From Firmicutes bacterium CAG:475 (GTDB taxonomy: Bacteria; Bacillota; Clostridia; Christensenellales; CAG-917): a DNA stretch of 9,752 nt. The notes beneath the pieces were generated by a model. That model was not told the DNA's origin and ran no database searches. It saw only the letters and a program-made list of their open reading frames with translations. The translations under genes and the position numbers were made by a program. This document shows, piece by piece, positions 1 to 5,801 of this stretch (position 1 is its first letter; each line of letters opens with the position of its first letter). The stretch spans positions 1 through 9,752 of the forward strand of contig FR895506.1 in the NCBI GenBank assembly GCA_000434435.1, given 5' to 3'.

Positions 1-118
1 TTGTTTAACGCGTCGCGCCCATACCGCCGTTCCCATTTCGGGCTTCTCTGTTTGCGTGCAAAGCACGCTAAATACCAAGCAAACATTCGCACGGAATTGC
101 GGTTTGAGATTTTATCCG

Positions 119-270
119 TCTCATTTTGAGAGTGAAGAGTGGTTGCGCGGTTAGTGATTGCGAAAACAAATGCGGTCAATGGCAATCGCCACTGTGTTTT
201 CATTTCTATTTAGGGGATTCCCACGTCGCTTCACTCCTCGGAATGACATAGGACGATTGCCTTGACCGCA
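119..270. repeat. Non-coding repeat with two nested inverted pairs
   Basis: Two inverted pairs are visible. The inner one is strong: TGCGGTCAATGGCAATCG at 171-188 pairs with CGATTGCCTTGACCGCA at 254-270, 17 base pairs with one bulged base. The other is imperfect: TCATTTTGAGAGTGAAG from 121 resembles the reverse complement of 219-247, which reads TCATTCCGAGGAGTGAAG and on through GCGACGTGGG. From memory, the TCATTCCGAGGAG...GAAGCGACGTGGG module is a widespread intergenic element in many bacteria, usually short, palindromic and without its own transposase. That supports a MITE-like or REP-like identity, but the exact boundaries are inferred and no target-site duplication was identified. Confidence 0.6.
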
Positions 271-330
271 ATGACGCTGTCGCCTTGCGACTCCAGTTCC
301 GTCTTCGAATAGGCACATTCCGTGTATAAT
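238..330 (+). repeat. Direct repeat copy A
   Basis: This stretch is a diverged direct copy of 1231-1345. Shared blocks, in the same order, are GGAATGACAT, CGATTGCC followed by ACCGC and ATG, a CGCCTTGCG hairpin core, and AATA(G/A)GCACATT(C/T)CGT(G/T)TATA. The two copies differ mainly by about 20 extra bases in the second copy (around 1273-1295). Each copy can fold a 5-bp hairpin with loop CTT; here it is 279-283 with 287-291. The two copies bracket the truncated NFACT gene. Identity was judged by eye and no alignment was run. Confidence 0.6.
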
Positions 331-359
331 AACGCTTCGAATAAGCTTAAATCTTTCGA

Positions 360-1259
360 TTATTTGCGTGTTTCGAGGTCTTTGTGCGGATTGGGTTCGG
401 ATATCATGGTCTTGTAGTTGACATATATTACTTGCCCGGGGTGTCCGTCGGGTTTGCGTTTGACGTTGCGACGTTCGGTGTAGTCAACCTCGCAAGACGC
501 TTGCTTTGTGCTTGCGGTGATTTCGCCTGCGATTTTGAGCACTTTGTCGGGGACTGTTCGTCCTTCGGTGACGATAATCGTATGCGAGCCGTGTTCGTTT
601 TTGAGGTGAAGCCACACGTCGTTGGACGATGCGATTTTAAAAGTAAGTTCGTCGTTTTGGAGGTTGTTTTTGCCGCGATAGATATAAAATCCGTCCACAA
701 AGTAAACGTATGGCGGCTCGGCTTTTTCTTTGCGCACCTTATTTTTTGACGATTTCTTTTTGCCACCGCCCAATGCTTCCAGTTCCTGTTCGATGGCGGA
801 AGTGTCGCTTTCGTATGGGAGGTTTGCGATTTCGTCCTCTATCGACTTGACGTATTCGAGCAAATCTTTGTCTTTTTCGAGCTTTTTGCTCACAAACTCT
901 TTGGTGCGTTTGAGTTTGTTGTATTTTGCGTAATATGCGGTTGAATTTTTTGAGGGAGTAAGGCGCAAATCGAGGGGAATTTCCACTTGAGAATTGTCGT
1001 AATAGTTGACGCACACAAGTTTATCATCGCCTTTTTTCACTAGATAAATGTAGTTGACGATAAGCTCGCCCCACAATCTATATTTGTCCATATCCTCGCA
1101 CTCGGCAAGTTTTTGAAGGTCGATTGCTATGTTTTTTTCAACCTTTTGGCGAAGATGTTTTGCGATTGTGGCAAGAGATTTGAGCCTTGCTTTGTTGCGG
1201 ATATCCTTGTCGCAATCGGTAATAAGAGCGTCGGGAATGACATTCGGGGCGATTGCCAT
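360..1259 (-). CDS. rqcH: C-terminal half of RqcH/NFACT (FbpA-like) protein; N-terminally truncated, possible pseudogene
   Basis: Full-length bacterial RqcH (also called FbpA, YloA or NFACT protein) binds the 50S subunit carrying a stalled peptidyl-tRNA and directs C-terminal alanine tailing in ribosome quality control. Usual length is about 550-590 residues; only 299 are present. Visible parts, in order, are a basic helical stretch (residues ~18-50), the conserved segment around KYRLWGEL (60-66) and IPLDLRLTPSKN (94-105), a charged coiled-coil-like region (~107-165), a Lys-rich linker (167-180), and an NFACT-R domain (~183-285) with GKNNLQNDELTFKIA, DVWLH and GSHTIIV. The NFACT-N domain is missing: only ~220 bases separate this ORF from the divergent asnS. 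The first ~9 residues are encoded by repeat sequence shared with 238-262, so the ATG at 1257-1259 is probably not ancestral. No Shine-Dalgarno is obvious. It could be a dead remnant or an expressed NFACT-R fragment. Confidence 0.88.
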   Translation of the reverse strand: MAIAPNVIPDALITDCDKDIRNKARLKSLATIAKHLRQKVEKNIAIDLQKLAECEDMDKYRLWGELIVNYIYLVKKGDDKLVCVNYYDNSQVEIPLDLRLTPSKNSTAYYAKYNKLKRTKEFVSKKLEKDKDLLEYVKSIEDEIANLPYESDTSAIEQELEALGGGKKKSSKNKVRKEKAEPPYVYFVDGFYIYRGKNNLQNDELTFKIASSNDVWLHLKNEHGSHTIIVTEGRTVPDKVLKIAGEITASTKQASCEVDYTERRNVKRKPDGHPGQVIYVNYKTMISEPNPHKDLETRK

Positions 1260-1345
1260 AACCGCGATGCCGTTTGAGTAATGCTCGGCGTTCGTTATCT
1301 CGCCGCCTTGCGGCTCGCACCCTGAATAAGCACATTTCGTTTATA
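1231..1345 (+). repeat. Direct repeat copy B, overlapping the start of the NFACT fragment
   Basis: This is the second, diverged copy of the element at 238-330. It begins with GGGAATGACATTCGG, continues through GCGATTGCC and ACCGCGATG, and ends in AATAAGCACATTTCGTTTATA. Its 5-bp hairpin with loop CTT (1302-1306 with 1310-1314) differs from the copy-A hairpin by a T-A to C-G change in one pair, so pairing is kept. The repeat covers the apparent start codon and first codons of the minus-strand NFACT fragment. Similarity to copy A stops at about 1235, close to where recognisable NFACT homology starts. Confidence 0.6.
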
Positions 1346-1400
1346 GGCGCGCTTTAAGGCTGAATATTAAAAAAATGGGGCACTTTCGGGGGTTTGCGAC

Positions 1401-1424
1401 TTTGCGCGCGCATAAACGCGCAAA
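1401..1424. repeat. 8-bp perfect inverted repeat upstream of the asnS promoter
   Basis: TTTGCGCG at 1401-1408 and CGCGCAAA at 1417-1424 are perfect inverted copies around an 8-base spacer. The right arm ends six bases before the asnS -35 box. There is no T-run on either side, so it is not a normal terminator. Its position would suit a regulator binding site, which is inference only. Confidence 0.45.
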
Positions 1425-1430
1425 AATTAC

Positions 1431-1459
1431 TTTACAAATAATTTATTGCCTTATATAAT
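1431..1459 (+). promoter_or_regulatory. Sigma-A-type promoter for asnS
   Basis: The -35 box TTTACA (1431-1436) matches consensus at 5 of 6 positions, and the -10 box TATAAT (1454-1459) matches at all 6, with exactly 17 bases between. Transcription would start near 1466 and leave a leader of only about 17 bases. That is too short for a T-box or other riboswitch, although T-boxes often control aminoacyl-tRNA synthetase genes in this phylum. The promoter would drive asnS and probably the genes behind it. Confidence 0.8.
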
Positions 1460-1482
1460 TATTAAACATAATGAGGTAACTT

Positions 1483-2874
1483 ATGCAAAACATCGACATT
1501 TCCGAAATTTTGAAAAACGGCGCACAATACCAAGGCAAGCACGTCACGGTGGCGGGCTGGGTACGCACTGCGCGCGACAGCAAAACGATGGCGTTTTTGG
1601 CACTCAACGACGGCACGTCGCTCAAACATTTGCAAATCGTCATAGACAAAACCAAATTCGATCAGGACGCTCTTGCGACGGTCATGAAAAACGGCGCGTC
1701 CGTAGTTGCGCAAGGCACGGTCGTTGCCGCAATGAAAGAGGGCGAGTTTGAAATCAACGCCGACAAGATAGAGCTTTTGGGCGATTGCCCTGCGGATTAT
1801 CCGCTTCAAAAGAAATATCACACGATGGAGTTTTTGCGCACCATTCCGCATTTGCGTCCCAGAACCAACACCATGAACGCAATGCTCCGCGTCCGCTCCA
1901 AGCTCAGCTTTGCAATCCATCGTTTCTTCCAAGAAAACGGTTACACCTACGTGCACACTCCCATCATCACGGGCAGCGACTGCGAGGGCGCGGGTGAGAT
2001 ATTCAGAGTTACGACGCAAAATTATCAAGACGCAAAACTTGCAAAGGACGAGGCGGAGTATATCGCAAACGACTTCTTCCGCAGAAAAGCGGGACTTACC
2101 GTCAGCGGACAACTCGAAGGCGAGGTTGCCGCTATGGCGATGGGCAAGATTTACACGTTCGGCCCGACATTCAGAGCGGAAAACAGCAACACTCCTCGTC
2201 ACGCTGCGGAATTTTGGCAAGTCGAGCCGGAAGTGGCTTTTGCAAAACTTCCCGACATCATCGAGATTGCAACCAAAATGATAAAATACATCATCAAGGC
2301 GGTCATCGACGAGTGTCCCGACGAAATCGCGTTCTTCGAAAAGGCGTTCGAGCCCGGTTTGAAAGACAAACTTCAACACGTTGTGGACAGCGACTTCGTT
2401 GTGCTTGACTACTCAAAGGCAATCGACATTCTCAAAGAGAGCAAAGTCGAATTTGCGTATCCTGTGGAATGGGGACTCGATTTGCAAAGCGAGCACGAGA
2501 GATACATCACCGAAAAGGTGTTCAACAAGCCCGTGTTCGTCATCAACTATCCCAAGAAGATAAAATCCTTCTACATGAAGCAAAACGATGACGGACTCAC
2601 CGTTGCGGCAACCGACTTGCTCGTGCCGGGCGTAGGAGAAATCATCGGATGCAGCGAAAGAGAAGAAAACTACGACAAACTCAAACAAGCCATGGTTGAA
2701 AGAGGCATGAACCTTGACGACTACAAAGGCTATATGGATTTGAGAAAATACGGCACCGTGCCGCACAGCGGTTTCGGTTTGGGGCTCGAACGTATCCTCA
2801 TGTACGTGACGGGCATCGGCAACATTCGCGACGTCCAACTCTATTCGAGAACGGCGGGCGACTTGATGGCGTAA
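1483..2874 (+). CDS. asnS: Asparaginyl-tRNA synthetase (AsnRS)
   Basis: Cytoplasmic class IIb synthetase that activates asparagine with ATP and charges tRNA-Asn (EC 6.1.1.22). The protein has 463 residues, the usual bacterial length. An N-terminal OB-fold anticodon-binding domain covers ~18-100 (VTVAGWVRTARDSKTMAFLALNDG at its start). The catalytic domain follows: motif 1 region with HTPIITGSDCEGAGEIF (158-174), motif 2 from F230 with FRAEN, TPRH and EFWQVEPE, and motif 3 G430-G444 with GLGLER. The ending with SRTAG resembles the usual PRTAG of AsnRS, and the AsnRS-type motif 2 separates it from AspRS. The start is supported by GAGGT at 1473-1477, five bases upstream. It is first in a run with asnA (91 bases later) and aspS. 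Its presence implies direct charging of tRNA-Asn rather than sole reliance on the transamidation route. Confidence 0.97.
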   Translation: MQNIDISEILKNGAQYQGKHVTVAGWVRTARDSKTMAFLALNDGTSLKHLQIVIDKTKFDQDALATVMKNGASVVAQGTVVAAMKEGEFEINADKIELLGDCPADYPLQKKYHTMEFLRTIPHLRPRTNTMNAMLRVRSKLSFAIHRFFQENGYTYVHTPIITGSDCEGAGEIFRVTTQNYQDAKLAKDEAEYIANDFFRRKAGLTVSGQLEGEVAAMAMGKIYTFGPTFRAENSNTPRHAAEFWQVEPEVAFAKLPDIIEIATKMIKYIIKAVIDECPDEIAFFEKAFEPGLKDKLQHVVDSDFVVLDYSKAIDILKESKVEFAYPVEWGLDLQSEHERYITEKVFNKPVFVINYPKKIKSFYMKQNDDGLTVAATDLLVPGVGEIIGCSEREENYDKLKQAMVERGMNLDDYKGYMDLRKYGTVPHSGFGLGLERILMYVTGIGNIRDVQLYSRTAGDLMA

Positions 2875-2882
2875 AGACAAAA

Positions 2883-2931
2883 AGCAAAGATAAACGCTTG
2901 CGATAAGAGGGGAAAATGTCTATCTTTTGCT
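2883..2931 (+). repeat. Imperfect inverted repeat in the asnS-asnA gap
   Basis: AGCAAAGATA (2883-2892) and TATCTTTTGCT (2921-2931) can pair with one bulged base, enclosing a 28-base loop. The right arm covers codons 2-6 of the possible leader ORF at 2916-2951, and the loop holds that ORF's ribosome binding site. No T-run follows, so this is not an intrinsic terminator. A role in controlling asnA translation is possible but unproven. Confidence 0.4.
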
Positions 2932-2951
2932 CGGCTACGAACGCAGAATAA
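2916..2951 (+). CDS. Possible 11-residue leader peptide before asnA
   Basis: An ATG at 2916 is preceded by a strong purine-rich site, AAGAGGGG at 2905-2912. It opens a frame reading MSIFCSATNAE and stops at TAA 2949-2951. The stop lies 14 bases before the asnA ATG at 2966, directly ahead of the asnA ribosome binding site. This arrangement would allow translational coupling or a leader-peptide control. Only one Asn codon is present, which is weak for classic attenuation. Its coding status is uncertain: it may simply be a fortuitous ATG after a purine-rich stretch. Confidence 0.3.
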   Translation: MSIFCSATNAE

Positions 2952-2965
2952 AAAAGGAAAGAACT

Positions 2966-3976
2966 ATGTATAACCTTGTGATTCCAAGCGACTATCAATC
3001 CAATATGACTATTCGCGAAACCGAAAAGGCAATTAAATTCGTAAAAGATTCTTTTCAACGCAATTTGATAAAAAACTTCGGTTTCGAGCGTGTGTCAGCC
3101 CCTCTTTTCGTCAAGAGCAATACGGGCGTAAACGACGACCTCAACGGCGTTGAACGCGCGGTGCGCTTCGACATCAAGGAGCAGGGCGGCGTCGAGGCGG
3201 AGATCGTACATTCGCTTGCAAAATGGAAGCGTATCGCATTGAAGCGTTACGGTTTCAGAAGCGGAGAAGGCATTTATACGGATATGAACGCAATCCGCCG
3301 CGACGACAAGTGCGACAATCAACACTCCATTTACGTGGACCAATGGGACTGGGAGATGGTGATAAGCAAAGAACAACGCAATCTCGACTTTCTCAAAATG
3401 ATAGTGCAAAGGATTGTCGGTGCGATTTGCGACACTCTCGACGAAACGAAAAAGGCGTTTGCCTCCGTTGATTTGAATTTGAAAAGGGAAGTGACTTTCG
3501 TCACGACGCAAGAAGCTCTCGACAGATATCCCGACCTGGATTCTCACGGAAGAGAGAGTGCGCTTGCAAAAGAGTACGGAACGATATTCCTCATGCAAAT
3601 CGGCGGTGCGCTTTCAAACGGCAAGCCGCACGACGGACGCGCTCCCGACTACGACGATTGGAGTTTGAACGGCGACATCATCTTCTATGACGAAGTGCTC
3701 GGAGAGAGCATAGAAATATCGTCGATGGGTATTCGCGTGGACGCAAAGAGCATGGCGGAGCAACTCAAAATCGCAGGGTGCGAGTCAAGGCTTCAAAACC
3801 AATTCCACAAAGACGTGATCGAGGGCAATCTTCCTCTCACGATAGGAGGAGGAATCGGGCAATCCAGACTTTGCATGCTCATACTTCAAAAAGCGCATAT
3901 CGGCGAAGTGCAATCGAGTTTGTGGCCCGACGATATGCATGAAAAATGCGACAAAGCAGGCATCAACCTGTTGTAA
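2966..3976 (+). CDS. asnA: Aspartate-ammonia ligase (asparagine synthetase A)
   Basis: Makes asparagine from aspartate and free ammonia, splitting ATP to AMP and diphosphate through a beta-aspartyl-AMP intermediate (EC 6.3.1.1); it acts in the cytoplasm, normally as a dimer. The protein has 336 residues, against 330 for the E. coli enzyme. Family signatures are GVNDDLNGVERAVRFD (54-69), VHSLAKWKR (81-89), GEGIYTDMNAIRRDD (100-114), SIYVDQWDWE (121-130), GGALSNGKPHDGRAPDYDDW (213-232), EISSMGIRVD (250-259) and GGGIGQSR (294-301). The fold is that of class II synthetases, close to AspRS and AsnRS. The chosen ATG has AGGAAA at 2955-2960; an in-frame TTG at 2927 would add 13 residues with no family match. 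It sits between asnS and aspS, supplying the AsnRS substrate. It is not the glutamine-dependent AsnB type. Confidence 0.97.
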   Translation: MYNLVIPSDYQSNMTIRETEKAIKFVKDSFQRNLIKNFGFERVSAPLFVKSNTGVNDDLNGVERAVRFDIKEQGGVEAEIVHSLAKWKRIALKRYGFRSGEGIYTDMNAIRRDDKCDNQHSIYVDQWDWEMVISKEQRNLDFLKMIVQRIVGAICDTLDETKKAFASVDLNLKREVTFVTTQEALDRYPDLDSHGRESALAKEYGTIFLMQIGGALSNGKPHDGRAPDYDDWSLNGDIIFYDEVLGESIEISSMGIRVDAKSMAEQLKIAGCESRLQNQFHKDVIEGNLPLTIGGGIGQSRLCMLILQKAHIGEVQSSLWPDDMHEKCDKAGINLL

Positions 3977-4008
3977 AAATAAAAAAATCCAGATTTTATA
4001 AGGTGTAT

Positions 4009-5763
4009 ATGGAACTCAGAACACACAATTGTGGCGAATTGCGTCAATCAGACGAAGGCAAACACGTCAAACTTTGCGGATGGCTTTCAAGCGTCCGCGA
4101 CCTTGGCGCAGTTATCTTTTTCGTGTTGCGTGACTACTACGGTTATACGCAAGCGGTGGTGAGCGACGAGGCGAAAAAAGAGCAAATCCGTTCAATTCCG
4201 CGCGAGAGCACGATAAGCGTCGAAGGCAAAGTCGTTCTTCGCAGCGCGCCCAACAAGGATATGCCCACCGGCATGATAGAAATCGAACCCGACACCATCG
4301 AGGTTTTGGGCAGATGCTACGAGCAACTTCCCTTTGAAATTGCCACCAGCACTCAATCAAGAGAAGACGTGCGTTTGAAATATCGTTTCCTCGATTTGAG
4401 AAACCCCGACGTAAAGGCGAAAATCGTTTTCCGCTCCAAAGTCGTAAGCTGGCTTCGCAACAAGATGACCTCTCTCGGCTTTTTGGAAATCGCAACGCCT
4501 ATTTTGACGTCGTCTTCACCCGAAGGCGCACGCGACTACATCGTGCCGTCAAGACTTTATCCCGGTCACTTCTACGCGCTTCCGCAAGCTCCGCAACAAT
4601 ACAAACAGTTGCTTATGGCTTCCGGCTTTGACAAGTACTTCCAAATCGCGCCCTGTTTCAGAGACGAGGATGCGCGCGCGGACAGAAGCCCCGGCGAGTT
4701 CTACCAACTCGACACCGAAATGTGCTTTGCCACGCAAGAGGACGTGTTCGCGGTTATGGAAGAGGTTTTGAGCGGCGTGTTCAAAGAGTTTTCACCCGAA
4801 GGCTACAAGGTTGACCAAGGTCCGTTCCGTCGTATCACTTATCGCGACGCAATGAGAGATTACGGCTCGGACAAACCCGACCTTCGCAACCCGCTCATCA
4901 TCAAAGACGTTACGGACATCCTTTGCGAAAAAGCACCCTTCTTTGAAAAAGGCAAGACGATCAAAGCGATTGCGGTTGACGATTTCAAAGAAACGAGAAA
5001 ATGGATCGACGCGCTCGTTGAAAAATCAAAACAAAACGGCGCAAGCAATATGTTCTGGTTCAAGCTCGACGAAAAGGGAGAACTCGCGGGCGGAATTGCA
5101 AAATTCCTCGCGGACAGCAAAGACGCGCTCGTCGAACGCCTCGGTTTGAAAGCCGGCTCGTTCGTTGCCGTTTTGGCAGAAGAGAAGGGCGTTGAAAAGC
5201 AAGCCGGTTACGTTCGCACCGAGCTTGGCAACGGACTCGACCTCATCGAGAAAAACGCATTCCGTTTCTGCTGGATCGTCGATTTCCCGATGTACGAGTA
5301 CGACGACGACGGAGTGCTCGGTTTCTGCCACAATCCGTTCTCTATGCCGCAAGGCGGCCTCGACGCGCTCAACAACCAAGATCCTCTCGACATCGTCGCA
5401 TATCAATACGACAGCGTTGTCAACGGCGTTGAATTGAGCTCGGGCGCAGTGAGAAATCACGAACCGGCAATTATGGAAAGAGCGTTTGAAATCGTCGGTT
5501 ACGGCAAAGACGTCATCGAAGAAAAGTTCTCTGCACTCTACAACGCGTTCAAGTTCGGCGCACCGCCGCACGCAGGTATCGCACCCGGAGTTGACAGAAT
5601 CGTCATGCTTCTTGCCAACGAGCCGAGCATCAGAGAAATCATCACCTTCCCGATGGACAGAAACGCGCGCGACGTGCTTATGGGCGCGCCCAGCACCGTC
5701 ACCGAGAAGCAACTCAAAGAAGTGCATATCAAAATCGATATGCCCGAAGAAGAGAAAAAATAA
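4009..5763 (+). CDS. aspS: Aspartyl-tRNA synthetase, bacterial type
   Basis: Charges tRNA-Asp with aspartate (EC 6.1.1.12) in the cytoplasm. The chosen ATG, with AAGGTG at 4000-4005, gives 584 residues, normal for the bacterial type; an upstream in-frame start at 3946 would overlap asnA. Domains are an N-terminal OB fold (~15-105), the class II core with ATPILTSSSPEGARDY (162-177) and PQAPQQYKQLLM (192-203), motif 2 from F217 (FRDEDARADR), the GAD insertion (~295-415), and motif 3 with APGVDRIVMLL (525-535, R530). Leu32 in RDLG sits where discriminating AspRS usually carry Leu and non-discriminating ones often His; this fits a genome that also has AsnRS and AsnA. Two features are unusual: motif 2 continues as SPGEFYQLD, and the usual HHPFT segment reads HNPFSMPQGG (441-450). 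Both recall, from memory, the alphaproteobacterial subgroup. It starts 32 bases after asnA. Confidence 0.97.
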   Translation: MELRTHNCGELRQSDEGKHVKLCGWLSSVRDLGAVIFFVLRDYYGYTQAVVSDEAKKEQIRSIPRESTISVEGKVVLRSAPNKDMPTGMIEIEPDTIEVLGRCYEQLPFEIATSTQSREDVRLKYRFLDLRNPDVKAKIVFRSKVVSWLRNKMTSLGFLEIATPILTSSSPEGARDYIVPSRLYPGHFYALPQAPQQYKQLLMASGFDKYFQIAPCFRDEDARADRSPGEFYQLDTEMCFATQEDVFAVMEEVLSGVFKEFSPEGYKVDQGPFRRITYRDAMRDYGSDKPDLRNPLIIKDVTDILCEKAPFFEKGKTIKAIAVDDFKETRKWIDALVEKSKQNGASNMFWFKLDEKGELAGGIAKFLADSKDALVERLGLKAGSFVAVLAEEKGVEKQAGYVRTELGNGLDLIEKNAFRFCWIVDFPMYEYDDDGVLGFCHNPFSMPQGGLDALNNQDPLDIVAYQYDSVVNGVELSSGAVRNHEPAIMERAFEIVGYGKDVIEEKFSALYNAFKFGAPPHAGIAPGVDRIVMLLANEPSIREIITFPMDRNARDVLMGAPSTVTEKQLKEVHIKIDMPEEEKK

Positions 5764-5774
5764 GGACATCAAAA

Positions 5775-5788
5775 GGGATTTATATCCC
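5775..5788 (+). repeat. Small hairpin ahead of the lipoprotein ribosome binding site
   Basis: GGGAT (5775-5779) pairs with ATCCC (5784-5788) over a TTAT loop, ending two bases before the AGGAGA site (5790-5795). It is short, and no T-run follows. It could be chance, an mRNA-stabilising structure, or a processing boundary between aspS and the next gene. Confidence 0.3.
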
Positions 5789-5801
5789 CAGGAGAAATAT
5801 A

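Larger units (their letters stand above)
1..359. other. Gene-free left flank with repeat material
   Basis: No open frame with a plausible ribosome binding site or recognisable protein was found on either strand. The first ~115 bases contain only a small 6-bp hairpin (54-59 with 63-68, loop AAA) with no following T-run. From about 119 onward the sequence is repeat-derived and is described in separate entries. A short copy of CTTCGAATA occurs at 303-311 and again at 335-343, a 32-base tandem spacing just beyond the end of the minus-strand gene. No convincing terminator for that gene was seen. Confidence 0.6.

Noticed and set aside
54..68. 6-bp hairpin as a terminator
   Set aside because: The stem is short and has no T-run on either strand.
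1..86. Minus-strand open frame from an ATG at 86 running off the left edge
   Set aside because: It has only 28 codons, a basic Arg/Trp-rich translation, no ribosome binding site and no recognised family. It is more likely repeat-derived noise.
1298..1324. Minus-strand AGGGTGCGAGCCGC, resembling the T-box core AGGGTGG-ACCGCG
   Set aside because: It does not match the core, lies on the strand opposite to asnS, and falls inside the repeat hairpin also seen in copy A.
1462..2379. 305-codon minus-strand open frame opposite asnS
   Set aside because: It is antisense to a clear AsnRS frame, has no family resemblance and no ribosome binding site. Similar long antisense frames occur opposite aspS, the lipoprotein and the last gene (for example 5026-5772, 6117-7100 and 8112-8852) and reflect codon bias.
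2927..2965. TTG start giving asnA 13 extra residues
   Set aside because: The extra residues have no family match, and a clear AGGAAA site precedes the ATG at 2966.
3946..4008. Upstream start for aspS overlapping the end of asnA
   Set aside because: The ATG at 4009 has its own ribosome binding site and begins the conserved MELRTHNCGEL sequence typical of AspRS.
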